From: Combretum micranthum
Taxonomy: Eukaryota > Streptophyta > Magnoliopsida > Myrtales > Combretaceae
DNA: 64,000 nucleotides
Direction: 5' to 3'
Assembly: GCA_024138025.1 (NCBI GenBank)
Contig: JAMXBD010001581.1
Coordinates: 248,001-312,000 of the forward strand
Position numbers and translations under genes: made by a program. The notes beneath the pieces are model-generated. The model had not been told where the DNA came from. It saw only the letters and a list, made by a program, of their open reading frames with translations, and did not search any database. Shown here in pieces: positions 1 to 12,982 of this stretch (position 1 is the first letter of the stretch; each line of letters starts with the position of its first letter).

Positions 1-3000
1 GTTTTACTTTTCATTTTCCTCGGATGTAGGTTTGTTTATTTTGTAAATTGGTGGATCATCTAACGGAAAAAAGAAAAAAGATAATGTACTCCCACCCATG
101 AAACCCATTCGGATATATATAACTGTGTTGGATTGTCCGGGTCAATATGGCTTTCCTAATTTGATATTAAGGCGGGTCGTGGAATAATTTAGGTCCATTC
201 CATGGTAGGATCAGATTGAACTAGGTAAAAACCCAAGTCAATCGGAATCGGGTGATGGTATTGATTATTATAATAATATTTAATAATTATTTTGCATGTT
301 CATTATAATATCTAAAAGAATGGGAGAGTATTACACGCACATTTTAAATTGGGCTGAATACAACTCAATTAAACTTTATTAGTCCATTTGCTTGAAAATA
401 ATAGTTATTCATTTTCATTTTTGTTCTATGTAAAAGTACTATTACAGCCTTATTCAATCTATATTATAAATATTTTTAGCTTGAAAATATTATATAATAT
501 AAATATCTTCTCTTTGTAATAAAAGAAAGAGCATTGTAAATATTTTACTTCTATCACAATAATTATTTATTTTATTTTTTTAACATTGTAACATCCATTA
601 CACATTTATTATATTTCTATTAAATTGAAATTCAATTCCATCTTACTTTAAGTAGCAAAAAAAAAAAAATTCTCTTTATTCTATATGGCCAAGTAGATGA
701 GGTTATAGGTATCATTTAATTGTCACAAATATAACAAGAGAAAAAGCAAAGAATAAAAGAATAAAGAAAAGAAGGAACATGATTCACACGTGGGCAGCGG
801 AGCCGGGAATGGATGGTCAAGAAGACTATTCCGCCAAATTACAGTAGCTGACAAAAAAAAATTATGCCATATCTATATGCAAACAAGGTAGAGTTTACAA
901 GCCTTGCCTTGACACTCCACATGCTATTATCCAGAATTGGTCCCATAGCTGGGTCATTTTCTCTTGCGGATCCTCATTCATCTTATATCTTGGAAATTGA
1001 AAAGTGTCCGCATGTTTTGGAGGTCCGAGATTCCATGCGTTGCGTAGATAATCTATTTTCGTGTGGTATGCATCATTGGCTTGTTGTATGACTTCCCATT
1101 TTCAAGTTTAGAACGGCTCCTTCCCTTCGCCTTACTGAATAAGAAAGGAATTTAGATAGCTTATTCACTTCGATTTATTGAATAAGAAAGAAATTAAATT
1201 TCAATTCAATAAGTAATTATTGAAGTAAAAAGTAAAGTATCTATAATACTCATTATCTTTATTATAGAAAGAGGATAATTATATAGGTGGTATTTTAAAA
1301 TAGATTTATAATAAAATTGGAAGATAAACCATTGAATGGTAATTATGGAAATAAATTATTATTAATCATTTTATATAATATGAATTGCAATTTTCTTCAA
1401 GTGAATATAATATAATAGTTTACATAGAATGATGAGAGAATGTAAAGCTATTCATGTCAATTAAACGGGCTCAAAACGTTCCAAATGTGTAAAGAATGTT
1501 ACAAAAATCTTATTCTATGGTGCATTGGAATAAAAATAAAATAAGTAGAAAGGATGAATAATATAAATATATTGCACAACAGTGTGTAAATATTAATAAG
1601 ATTTAAATATATTAAATTTTTTATAAAAGTAAATAAATTTTTCTTATTACATTTAAATTTTATAAATATTCATCCACCACTCATTAAACAAGTCGATAAG
1701 AGTTAGCATTGATGAAGGCAGAAGTTTGTTGAGTTTCAAAACTTCAAATCTTAAATCCATCATTGCCCAAACTTTTTACAATTAAACCAACATCTCCTTC
1801 AGAAAATTATACGGTACATCTTCTTGATTAACTCTATTAATTTCGTAGATCTAGCAGTTATATATAGCAAGTATCATCATACTCCCATCTATCGAGTCTA
1901 ATTATTTCTCATTTCTTCTTTTATCTTTTTCTTTGTTATTCTTCAATCCGGACTTCATATTAATCTAAATAAAACTAAACAAAAACAAGATAAAGTTTTG
2001 AGTATTTAGACTTATGATCTTTGAAAAATATGACAACTTAGACGAAAATATAGTGCTCTCTCTCTCTCTCTCTCAGAGGTACGAAGAAAAAAAAAACTCT
2101 TATTAACTCCTAGCATTTGATCCTATCTCTTATCCTCCTTTTATCTTCTCAAAACTGCAAATTCATTTTTGTTGGTTTCAATATCTAATTGCTATGCTTT
2201 TTTATGAAAAAAAATTTCAAATATATCAACTTTCAGTCATTTTCATCATCACCAATTCATCATATCTACCACCATAAGTCTACTTTAATAGATATGGTGA
2301 ATGTGAAGACATCCTAGAAATCCAGATTTTGAATTATTAATGGTTTTTTGAATAAGCGATTTAATTTTAATTTTAATTTCAATTTTATGTATTTATCTTT
2401 TTTTTTTTTTTTTTTTGCTTTTTTGTTATCCCCCTACGTGGGATTTTGTCATCTTTATCACAAGATTTTTTCTACTTGCTAATAGGTTAGGTCTTCTTCG
2501 TATGAATATGTTATTTCTTAAGTTGGTTAATTTAACTTTTGAAAAATGTGAAAGTTTAACATCTATATTCATGGATCATTTTGGATCAATGAATTCGAAT
2601 GGAAAAACAAAAAGACGAAAATGAGAACAAAGAATTCGTCACTTTTGCAGTCAATTAATATGGTTTTGCCCATATTCACTTAACTATATTTGAAATCAAG
2701 TGTCCTTTTTGAAAAATGATTTATTTACATCAATATGTATGTATGCTTTTGAATGATGGACAAATATCAATATGACCATGGCAAATCATAGTGATGATGG
2801 ATAATTAACTACTCACATATATATTAAAATTATTAATATTTATATATCATTAATAAATTCATATAGTTTAATATCATTGAAATTTGTCTAGTTTTAGAGA
2901 GTTTCTTCGTTATCGGGGCCGTTTAGTTAACCCTCTAGCCATAAAAATAAATATAATAATTGGGATATTAACTACTTTAATGGTTCAATAAAAAATAAAT

Positions 3001-4160
3001 ATAATAATTTGAATATTAACTATTTTATATAGTGTGAGCCGTTAAATAGAACAAGACTGATTCATCAAATTATGATGCGATCATAGAATTTCTCTTCTTT
3101 TAATATACTTCAAACTTATAAGAAAATGATAATTCGTCACATGTTTTACTTAAATAAAAAACACCAAGTTTACCAAACACACTCATTTATTACTATTTTT
3201 TATCCAATTTTTTAAACATTCAACAATTTTATTTAGAGAAAACATTTACTTAAAAAAGTTCATCGTTTAAATATTATTCAAGATCATAAGTATCTGATGT
3301 TCATTACACCATATCTAGTTTATAAAATATATTTGAAATTGACAAAACTCTTCTTACGATATTAGCCAAAATTTAAAATTTTTATACTTTATATTTGATG
3401 ATAAAGAAATATCAGAACTAGATAAAAATATAATTTTTTAATAAGAATCTATCATGTATGTCTATACTATATAATACCAAAAAAAAAATATTCTGTCCAA
3501 TAATTTTATACTGTATTGCCGTGGCTACTTCTACGACGTATGTCAATCAAAATATGATCCTAGTGCCTTACACGGAAGTTATATCCAAACTTAGAAGTTA
3601 TCAGCAAACACGTAAACACCTAAATGGCTAAATCCATTGAAGTGACACGTGGATTTTAATAGAACCCGATGGTTCTTTCAAATAATAATAAAAGTAACCA
3701 TTTGAAACCTTATATATTGATTTTAAAAAAAAAAAAGGACTGTTTTTTTTTAAGCCTTACTGTTATGATTCCAGCCAGAAGAATAGCTTGTTTGATATTC
3801 CTATCCAATCATATACTATCGATGTTTGAATTAGTGAATTGCTAAAATATTTGGCCGAAAAAAAAAAATAATTGCTAAACTAAACTATTTTTTCAATTAA
3901 ATAGGAGATTAATCACGGCTTGGTTACAAAAATATATGCTTACACAAAATTAGTAATATTTGTGAAGACATTTTACATGGTGTATAACATATTCTATAAT
4001 GTAGAAAATTCTACATTTAATAAATAAAATATACAGGTTATCATTGAACTTTGGAACCTTGAATTTATCGTTTATAAGAATAAGTTTTAACTTGGCTTTA
4101 GGACTATTGTATCCTTTTCTTTCATGGAGTAGGTTGCAAAATTTGGGAACTTACCTCTTA
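1..4160. other. AT-rich intergenic DNA, no supported gene
   Basis: No open reading frame here resembles a known plant protein, and none has a credible exon-intron structure. The longest open stretches (75 codons at 864-1091, 69 codons at 2415-2624) are about what chance gives. A short pure CT run lies at about 2054-2074 and a T run at 2400-2416. The segment near 780-1100 is less AT-rich than its surroundings and may be a relic of something older, but I could not identify it. Confidence 0.7.
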
Positions 4161-4162
4161 TG

Positions 4163-4945
4163 TTTAAGGATGGACCAAAAAAAAAAAAAAAATCGATTGG
4201 ATCAAACTAATCCTTACCCAAATCAAATCAAACCAAAAATTTGATTTAGAAAATTTTTAATCCGAACTAATATAAAAAAATTTTACTTGTAATTATTAAT
4301 TTTATTGTGATGATTGATTGAATGTCATATGTATTCTTATAATTTTATTATATAATAAATATTAGTTAATAGTAACTTATTCCTTTTTAAAATTGTTTTC
4401 TAGGTTCAAGGTATTTTTTTTTTTATTGGTAACTTTTTAAATTTTGTTGAGTATGGATTTTATTATTTAGTCATATATCTTATTATGTATTAATTATTCA
4501 TTGTTGTTTATTTAGTAGATGATTTTTTAGGCCAATTTTGTTAGTAAATGGTTAACTGATGATTTTTCAGAGGATTATAGATTACATCTTACTATGCATT
4601 AGTCGGTGAGTGTACTATGTTGATGACTAAATGATTTTATGTAAGATTAGATTTATAAAGTATTTTATTGAGATTTACAATATGAACTTTGTAGATTGAT
4701 TTTCAATTTTTAAATATCCACAAAAATGTGAAATATTGGAACTATGTTTTTTTTATTAGAATTTTGATTTAATCCGTAATCCGAACTAAACCAAACTGTT
4801 ATTTAATTTTCTAATATGAACTAAACCATTATTTAAAGATTTGGTTTAGGATAAGAAAAAAAAAAAAACAAACAGTAAACTATGATTTGAGTTGGTTTTA
4901 GTGAAAACAGGACCAAATCAATATGTGCCTACCCCTAACCTAATG
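4163..4945. mobile_element. Candidate degenerate hAT-like element
   Basis: The left edge reads TTAAGGATGGACCAAAAAA. The reverse complement of the right edge reads TTAGGGGTAGGCACATATTG, the kind of end seen in the better preserved hAT element at 50.4-51.2 kb. Words such as CCGAACTAAACCAAAC near one edge are mirrored loosely near the other. I found no convincing 8-bp target duplication and no transposase reading frame. The limits are approximate and the call is tentative. Confidence 0.28.
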
Positions 4946-6149
4946 ATGTCTAACCATATAAATAGGCATTAAGCTGCACTAGGTTTGATTGATACTCATA
5001 TTTACAACATGGAAACACGCACCTCCATTTTATTCTTTAGCCAAATCATCAATTATCTTTCAAACTTGATGCATCTTGCCTCTTTATGCAACTGAAGCCC
5101 GTAACAAATACCTTTTGAAAAATAATTTTCTTATTTTTCCTTGTTTGTTACGTTGAAAAAGCTCTTTAAGTAGAAAATATTTTCCATTGTGGGGGAACAT
5201 GATTTCCAACTAAAAAGAATATACTTCTCTTTCTAAGGGAAACGACTTACTCTTTTCAAATCAGAAAGTCATTTTCCAAATTAGTTATTGCAAGTATTTT
5301 TACTCTAGAAATTATATTTATTTGATTTTTTTCATGATTAATTGATAAATTATATTTTAGATATAAAGATAATTTGATGGAGAAAAGAAAAATAAAATCT
5401 TACTAAAAAATTATAAACATCAACTGAGTGTTTGTAAATAATTATCATAAAAAAATTATTTTGCACCTTTATTTTCAAATAAAATGTTTGACATCATGTA
5501 TTTATATGGTAATTTGCTAATAGAAATTATTTACATATGATGATGTATTATATAATATTGATAGATACTAGCAAGTTTTTTCGATATACTTTTGTAAAAG
5601 TAACCAAACATATAAAAACATATAATTTTCAGAAAAACATGTTTGGGTAAAACAATTTTCTAGTAAAAAGATTTTTTTCTTGAAATAAATGGGGTTTTAT
5701 TATACATAATAATAACCAATGTATTTCTTTTAGGTAATTTATTTGTATTAATGTTATTTAAAGTCATTTGTATTGCATTATAGTACGTCCAATTTATTCT
5801 TAAGTGTACAAAATTGTTTTGCCACTGGATTAGTCATTGTAAATTAATTTATGGGACAAATGCAAACAATCCTTTAAATTTTGATGCTTATGTGAACATA
5901 TATCTAATCTTTCCAATGTTAAAAATCATCTTCATGAATTTTGATAAATTAACAAATAACCTTCAAAAGTTAAAAAATCACCTCCTAAGTTGTTGCTTTA
6001 TTTTAAAGACACTCTCAAACTAATCAAATTGTACATTAAAATTGCTAAACTTTGATTTAAGAGTATTTTTATTAAATTAAAAAATTGAGTATCCTTTATG
6101 TTACCAATTTATCAAATTTTAGGAAGCCATTTATAACGTTTGAAAGTTT
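4946..6149. other. AT-rich intergenic DNA
   Basis: No gene is visible. The words at 5849-5880 (GGGACAAATGCAAACAATCC) are imperfectly mirrored at about 6803-6834. The Gypsy-like LTR fragment at 6.15-6.78 kb may therefore sit inside an older inverted-repeat element of about 985 bp. A similar edge (GTGCAAATAATCC) appears at about 18362. Confidence 0.45.
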
Positions 6150-6775
6150 GGTGCTTGCTGCAGGTGATGAATTGCGGATGAAGGAAGTACTAGAGTACGA
6201 TGGACCTACATAATAAGATATAGTTAGTGGTGCACCAAGGGTTATTTAGTGCGTCACTCCAATGCTTAAATGAGTTTATGGGCTCAAGAGAGTAAGACAC
6301 TATGAGATGAGATGAGATGTCAGATAAGATAAGATCAGATAGCATACTCATATCTTTGGAAGTGAATGTCTATTTATAGTTTTTTATCATATCTTTATTG
6401 AGGACTAGCGAGATCTTGTTCCGCATAAGCCTGAACCCTTAATGAAGTAGATGATCTTAGACTCAAGATGGTCTCTACTCATGGTGTAGGTGGCCAGGCT
6501 CGGAGTTGTTCCCTCGAGAAGATTGGAGTGAGATGCAAATGTATGGTCCTTACAATATAGAGCCCGACAAATGAGGAGCTAAGGTCCTTGTTAGACCAAG
6601 GCCCTTATGGAGCTTCACCATGAGGATGAGATACTCGTTTTAGTTGAGATCTTGTGGACTAGGGCCTATTAGGGAGCTTTTTAGCCCAAGCACTTGTTCA
6701 AGCACTAATGAGGCTTTTTCGTGGGCCTACTAACCCATTAGGTCAATGTTGGGCCTATCAAAACATAGTCAAATA
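6150..6775 (-). mobile_element. LTR fragment, Ty3/Gypsy-like (minus strand)
   Basis: This island has a more balanced base composition than its flanks. Read on the minus strand it looks like a plant LTR: a TATA-like CTATAAATAGACATTC at about 6366-6382 is followed by an untranslated leader containing TTGAGCCCATAAACTC and GGAGTGACGCACTAAATAAC, resembling the U5 region of Tat/Athila-type Gypsy elements as I remember them. A short GATGA/GATAA microsatellite lies at 6305-6340. No internal coding region and no target duplication were found, so it is either a solo LTR with blurred edges or a truncated copy. The family assignment rests on resemblance only. Confidence 0.4.
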
Positions 6776-6834
6776 TTTTGTATCCAAATGATTCAAATTT
6801 AAGACAAAGTTTGAAGAGGTCATTTCTAATTTTC

Positions 6835-8117
6835 CCTTAAATTAAATTTGCATGGTTTAAGTTACCAGCTTATGGTTTACTCATTATTAAGCGTTACTCT
6901 TTTCTTCTTTAAAATCACATAAATCTAATTTCTATCATCATATGAAGAGTATTTTTATTCATGTTTCAATCAATCAAGTGTTATTATATAAGTTTTCTTT
7001 TCTTTTTTTTTTCATTTTTTCCCCTTTTACATAAGCCTTATTGTTAATATCAAATTTTTTTCATTTGACTAGGAGATCAATGAAGGTTTGATTACATAAA
7101 TATATTTGTTTACACACAACTTTAATAATAATTGTGAGACATTTTACTGATGTGTAGTATATCTATTGTATAGTACATTCTACATTTAATAAACAACATA
7201 CATACATAATATAATATAACTTGGAACCTTCATACTATGGTATACAGAGTAAGTCTCAACCTCATCTAATTGTAGTAGGTTGTGAACATTTAAAATGGGA
7301 CTACCTTTGTGAATGTTAATCGAATAGTTATCCATATCAAATGAATGGATTGTAATTATACTAACTACTCGTCCATAGAATCTTATGGGCTCTATAGTAT
7401 ACTAGGTTTGACAAATATTCTTAAATTTACACCACTTTATACAATATATAATTGTATATCATAATATTGGAAGACACACACCACGTTCTTATACCTATCC
7501 AATCATATATCATCTTTGAAACTTGATATATTTTATCTCTTCATATACTTAACTTTTTTGTCGGCCGTCTCTTTGTATACTTAATTATACATCAGTATTT
7601 AATGCATTTCGTTTGTAGTTATTTATACCGTGTGAAGGATATATTAGGTATTTGTATTGTATTATACCATAACCTCCCTATTTGGTTTTTATGTATTTAA
7701 ACGTACTTTCAGTTAAATTAGATTTCACGCCATAACTTATCGTGTTTTAAAGTTTAGCCAGTATAATGCAATTGCTCTTTTCATCTGGTAAAATCAATTC
7801 GATGAAAATTTTCACTCAATCTAAACGGTGTTTTTCTTCGCATTTCAACTAATCACGTGTAATATAACTATTTGATATGTATTTAATTTTTATATTGATA
7901 TTGGAATAAATTCAGATAATGAAAAAAGAAAAAGGCTGTTGTGACAGAAGCGTGAAGGTTATGCGAAGACAAAGTTAAATTGTGGGTCCTCTTTCATCGC
8001 TTTGTTATTCCTATTTTCCTTAGCACAGATGCTGACATGCTGCTTCGCTTATGTTCAATTTGCATTAATCCCTTGCAATTGCTATGTATTTAATGTGTAT
8101 TTTGTTTTGAGTACATT
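6835..8117. other. AT-rich intergenic DNA
   Basis: No reading frame of note and no clear repeat boundary. The 3940-4050 segment is loosely echoed at 7090-7220 (shared words such as GAGACATTTTAC followed by a TGTAGT/TGTATA stretch), which suggests two diverged copies of an unnamed repeat about 3.1 kb apart. Confidence 0.5.
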
Positions 8118-8293
8118 AGGCCTGCATCTATCTATAGTTTTCACTTTTTTTATTGTTTTTAAATAGAATTTATCAAAATAGATACTAATGAAGAATAAAT
8201 ATTTTTACTCATAAATCGATTAAACAAATTATATTGATATAAAATAGATATGATACAGATATCAATATAGATACCATTGAAAAACAAACAACC
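8118..8293. repeat. Diverged copy of the ACAGAT/CAAACAG MITE family
   Basis: It starts near GGCCTGCATCTATC and ends with AAAAACAAACAACCC. In between it shares the order of words seen in the better copies at 24.3 and 58.0 kb (TAGATACTAATGAA, TAAACAAATTATATTG, ATACAGATATC). No transposase is present. A further weaker copy covers about 9275-9445. Confidence 0.35.
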
Positions 8294-11200
8294 CAAATAT
8301 TTATATTAAAATATATGATGAATTTATTTTTTAATAATTAAAATTATAATTTAACTTTTTACATGGAAAAGAGCCATAGAATAAAACAATACATAACTTT
8401 AAAAGGAAAAAAAATGGAGTCATTATTGCCTTGAAAAGAGTTATGAATTTATGGAGGGAATTATTATTATTAGAAAAGAAACTATAGAGGGAGCGTAACA
8501 CTAAAGAGTAATTATAGATAACTGGTGGATGCTGCACCAATGAATACTAAAAAGTAAAAAACCATAATTATTTATATAAAATAAATTACTTAATTTGCTA
8601 TTTATAAATGCACAATTTTATAATATTTTTTATATAATTTCTATGTATGGTCGTCAATATTAGTACTCTGTTTACACACATCAATCCACTAGTTTTTCTC
8701 TCCATACCTCAGTAAAGTCTCACTGGTCATTAACAACCATAATAACAATTTATAATAAATTATTATTACGTGAAATAATAAGGAATGATATTTTATGTTT
8801 TACTTAAATTATATTTTTTAATTTTATTATAAATATTCTTATTTTAAATAATCATACGACAAAATGAACATACTGTAATACTCTATAGATTAAGTTTTTT
8901 TTATATATATATTTTATTTATAGCGACTAAAGACATCAAATATATGTCTTTGACTTTAATAATATGCATCATGCATAAAGTAAAAACAAAAGGAAAAGAA
9001 TCGTACCAAACTTCTTATCTTATAAGAAATTTTATTCCAAATCGACGAATGGAGGCTCACTCTTTCACGACAATATCAAGATCAAGATAACACTAGTAAC
9101 TACAACCTATTCGTGTCCCTTCGTGTCCACTCATTTCGGTGTGTTGGAGGAGGCTTCTACACGCGACACAAATATTTTCAATTTCAACACACAAAAAACT
9201 TGGTCAAAAGAAAAAAAAAAAAAAGACACAAACAACATACGACATGTCATCCTCATGCATAGCCTAAATTCGTTTAGCATCTACAGATAAGACACTTTTT
9301 TAAAATTTTTTTGGATAAATTATCTATTAAGAAATATATATAAATAAAAAAATATGATAATTTTCATAAAAAATTAAATAAATTAAATATAAAAAAATAT
9401 ATATATATATATATCAGATATTTTTACATGTAAAATTTAGATACAATGAAAAACAGGAATCCAATTATATTACTTTGAGTTCAGCCTTGTCATTGTTACT
9501 GACGCCGTCAAGCCAACTGGGAGAGAGAGAACAAACGCCGTCAAAAACAATCAATCCATCCAATGGCTTCCACTTGTCATGGAAAACTTTTTTTCTTTTT
9601 TCTAAATAATTTATTCTAAAGTGGTTTCTTTTTTATGATTTACAAGACAAGCTGACCGCAATTAAGAGATCTATACTAATTTTACTTTCTTTTGTCCATT
9701 TTTAAGTTGAGCCACTTTTTGGGATTTACAAGACAAGTAAACTACCTATTAAGGTTTGGTATTAGGGTAAGTTTTTCTTTCTTTGTTTATTTTATTTTAT
9801 TTTTCTTAAAATTAGTGTTTTGGGGTAGATGTTAAAATGAAATGAGTCTATGTAAAATTCTTGGCCTACGATGGATAATATTTAGCATCCTAAACTGCGA
9901 CGAGTGGTTTTTCAAATTGGCTCAATCTAAAAAAGATTTAAATAGTATTAATATTTAGCATGAACTAATTATTAGTATATAAATATTAGTTACTTGATAC
10001 ACAAATAATTTATAAAAAAAATAAACCGTTACTATCTTAAATTAGCAAAATAATATTCCTATTTACTTACCACTCATTTGAATACATGATATATTAGCAC
10101 CAATAAATATTTTCTACTTCTTATAGGGTTAAGATAATTCACGATACCAAATTGGCTAATCTCCCCAGCTTTAACTGTAATAATTGGTCTGATATATACT
10201 ATATTCCTGTTAATTTACTAAAGTCTTTGAAACTTTGAACTTAAATGTGACCCAGGTTCGTGTGTAACACAGATGTTAAAATTAAATTGTATTGTATTAT
10301 AAAATCGAAAAATACATTTAATAACAAAATATATAAAAAGACACTTTTCTCAACCATTTAACAGATACTATGCGATATTTCCTGTTAAATGTTTTCAAGA
10401 ATTTCCTCTCTTATTTTCTTTCTTGTTATTTCTCTTGGAAAATGACGGATATCAATTAATATCTTATGTAAACAAATTAGTTCTAGATTGTCCTAGTCGA
10501 TGGTACACGTCCCATGCCTTTATTTAAATACAAACACCCACCCATTATAAAGTTAATTCTAAAATTAGACATGCAATTAACACATGAAAGCAATATGTCA
10601 TATGACTGGTATCTATGCCCTTATTTTATTCATATCTAATTATTTTCAGTTGCGTTAAGTAATATCATTATTGCCTGCACATAAAAAAGATGTTCAAATG
10701 TTAGTTCCTTAGAATAATAACATTCTCTATTTGGGGAATAAAGAAAAGAAAATAAAATAAAATTCTATCATGTCCCAAGTTCTAATCTAGTAGAGGCTGG
10801 ATATAAAGAATATGAACTAGACTTGTGTGGATGATGACCTAATGAACATGCAAAACAGAATACAGTTTGTGGCATATTAAAGTTATACCACTCTGATGTC
10901 TAAGTCAACAAGCATATTGAATCAAAGATAATTAATGTCAGAGAAAGAGAGAGTCCAGCCAACATTACTATTTTTGTGGATGGAAGAAGGATAATTATAA
11001 TCAAATAACCCTTGCAGTTAAGTGTATCATAAAATCATGGGTAAGCAAACAATTGGCAATAGTTATAATGGATGTGGAGTGAAGCTACTAGTCTACATTC
11101 ACACATGCCAAACTCGACTAAGAAGAATATGTTGATAGATACTACGCGGAGTGTTAATCAAGTGTTGTAAGAGTTAATCAATACATCGATCCAAGGTGAG

Positions 11201-11329
11201 AGGTGTCTTAACGAATAAGGAAGCTTGGAGTTGTTATAGATATGAATTGGTCATTAGCCCATTGGGTCGACCCAAAGAGCTAATAAGCTAAGCTTAGCTT
11301 CGGAGGTCCATCGTTCATATTAAACTCTT
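8294..11329. other. AT-rich intergenic DNA
   Basis: No supported gene. An AT dinucleotide run lies near 9399-9416. The 69-codon minus-strand frame at 8331-8540 is low complexity and shows no family resemblance. Two GACGCCGTCAAG/ACGCCGTCAAAA words at 9500-9545 form a small direct repeat. Confidence 0.6.
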
Positions 11330-11462
11330 TGTTCAGAAATAACAAATGAAAAAACAAATCTTTTCACTCCTAAACAGATCAAATAAATTAGATACAAACA
11401 AGGTACATATGCAGATTGAATACAAATTTAAATGAAAATTAGATAATCCAAACATGCCCATA
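11330..11462. repeat. Truncated copy of the CAAACAG MITE family
   Basis: The right end, GATAATCCAAACATGCCC, matches the right ends of the 24.3 and 58.0 kb copies. The interior carries the shared words AACAGATCAAATAAA and GATACAAA. The left part is shorter than in the full copies, so this is a deleted relative. Confidence 0.4.
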
Positions 11463-11539
11463 ATGCTTTGGATTAGCTAGCTAAGTTAATTTAAGATACA
11501 TATATAAGTAGAGGATTTCGGTGAAATATGTCATACCCT

Positions 11540-11960
11540 TAAACCGTCTTTGGAATAGTAGAAATTAAAGGAAAATGAAGGATGATGGGAGAAATGTGGT
11601 GATATGTTTGTGTTTAGATATGTTTATCGCAGTAGAAATGTAATGATTTGAAGGGAAGTGGAAGTGGAAGGAAAAATGGGTTATGTTCATTTCCATCCAA
11701 TAACGAGATAAAATAGGAGAAAAGAAAAGAAATCAATAAAAATGACCTAGATACCCTTATTTGCTGTTTTGTTAGATAAGAGTTGTAATTAGATAAAAAA
11801 AAAAAAAAAAAAAAAGGTTTATTAGTCTGTCTCTTACTTTGTTTCCTTTTTTTTCTTTCAATTTCTACGTTTTATATCCAAATAGCGACAAAATTCTTTT
11901 TCTTTAATTTCCTTTCCATATATTTCCACTTCTAAACAACTTTCCCAATCACAGTCTTAA
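11540..11960. mobile_element. Candidate inverted-repeat element (PIF/Harbinger-like MITE)
   Basis: The left end reads AACCGTCTTTGGAATAG. The reverse complement of the right end reads GACTGTGATTGGGAAAG, then both run into TAAAGGAAA-type words, giving an imperfect terminal inverted repeat. Both sides are flanked by CTTAA, compatible with a TTA target duplication. A long A run at about 11793-11813 lies in the middle. No coding capacity. The superfamily is inferred only from the flanking TTA. Confidence 0.38.
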
Positions 11961-12619
11961 ACCTAAAAGATATCGTGCAAGTTAAATCTATAGCGCAATA
12001 AGTACCGAACTTATTTTTGAGTTACCGTTGGAATTTGCTCGCTCTATAAAACATTCCCAATAAATACAACTACATTATAGCAAATGATTTTTTCAAAAAA
12101 AAAAAAAAAGTCCGCATCACTTTAATAACTTAGCTGACCAAATAGTCTAGGGAAAAAAAAAAACCACTAATAATGATAATAAAGATTTCATATGATTTAT
12201 AAAATTGGAGTTTCGATTTTATCTTTTCCCAAATCCGGATTCGTATTTTGAAGATTATTTAACTTGGGTACAACTATCGATTTGGTGTAGTCTCGAGATT
12301 TTTCTTTTAATTAAACGTTTGCAATAACTTTTTTACATTAAATGAATGGAAAGTCATGATCCGTAGATACTTTTCATTTTACAGGAATCATAGTGTACAA
12401 CTTACCTGATTTTGAAGAGCTGAAACGATTGATTCTAATTCGAAAATTTTGAAAATCATTTCTCTAGATGAGCTTTATGTCTATTAATCCTGAACTCAAT
12501 CAACTCTAAGTATGACAATTAATTAATGTTGACTACACTTTATATTTACATCATTAAAGCTGATGGAAATATGCATCCATCATTATTTAATTATTCAATA
12601 TATATATATATATATATAA

Positions 12620-12982
12620 GATAAATTGCATCAAAAGGTTCCATTTAAAAATAGATTCATTTAAGGTTCTAATATTTCAAGTGGTTAAAAAGATGTCCAA
12701 CGTTTGGGGGTAACTTCATTTAAGATCCTAACATTTAAAGAAATGGTCCAGTTGGGATCCTCAATAACACGTGTCAATAGGATAGAATATTCAACAAAAA
12801 CTTAAAAGACTCTTTTCCTATTAACACATACTCTAGAAACCAAAATTGACCCACTTCTTTAAATGTTGGGATCTCAAATGAACTTACCCTCAAAAGTTGG
12901 GACCTCTTTTTAACCACTTCAAATATTAGGATTTTAAATAAACTTACTCCCAAATATTGGACTTTTTAGTGTAATTTATCCG
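12620..12982. mobile_element. Non-autonomous Mutator-like MITE (cargo-free relative of the 19 kb element)
   Basis: The ends are GATAAATTGCATCAAAAGG on the left and, reverse complemented, GATAAATTACACTAAAAAG on the right. The whole element is roughly palindromic: words such as AAGTGGTTAAAAAGA near one end return as TCTTTTTAACCACTT near the other. It belongs with the elements at 19.0, 23.1 and 62.1 kb, which share the GATAAATTACAC-type end. The left flank is a TA microsatellite (12597-12619), so a target duplication cannot be read reliably. No reading frame. Confidence 0.6.

Noticed and set aside
864..1091. 75-codon open frame in a less AT-rich patch
   Set aside because: No recognisable domain, no splice context and no upstream promoter signal; its length is within chance for this composition.
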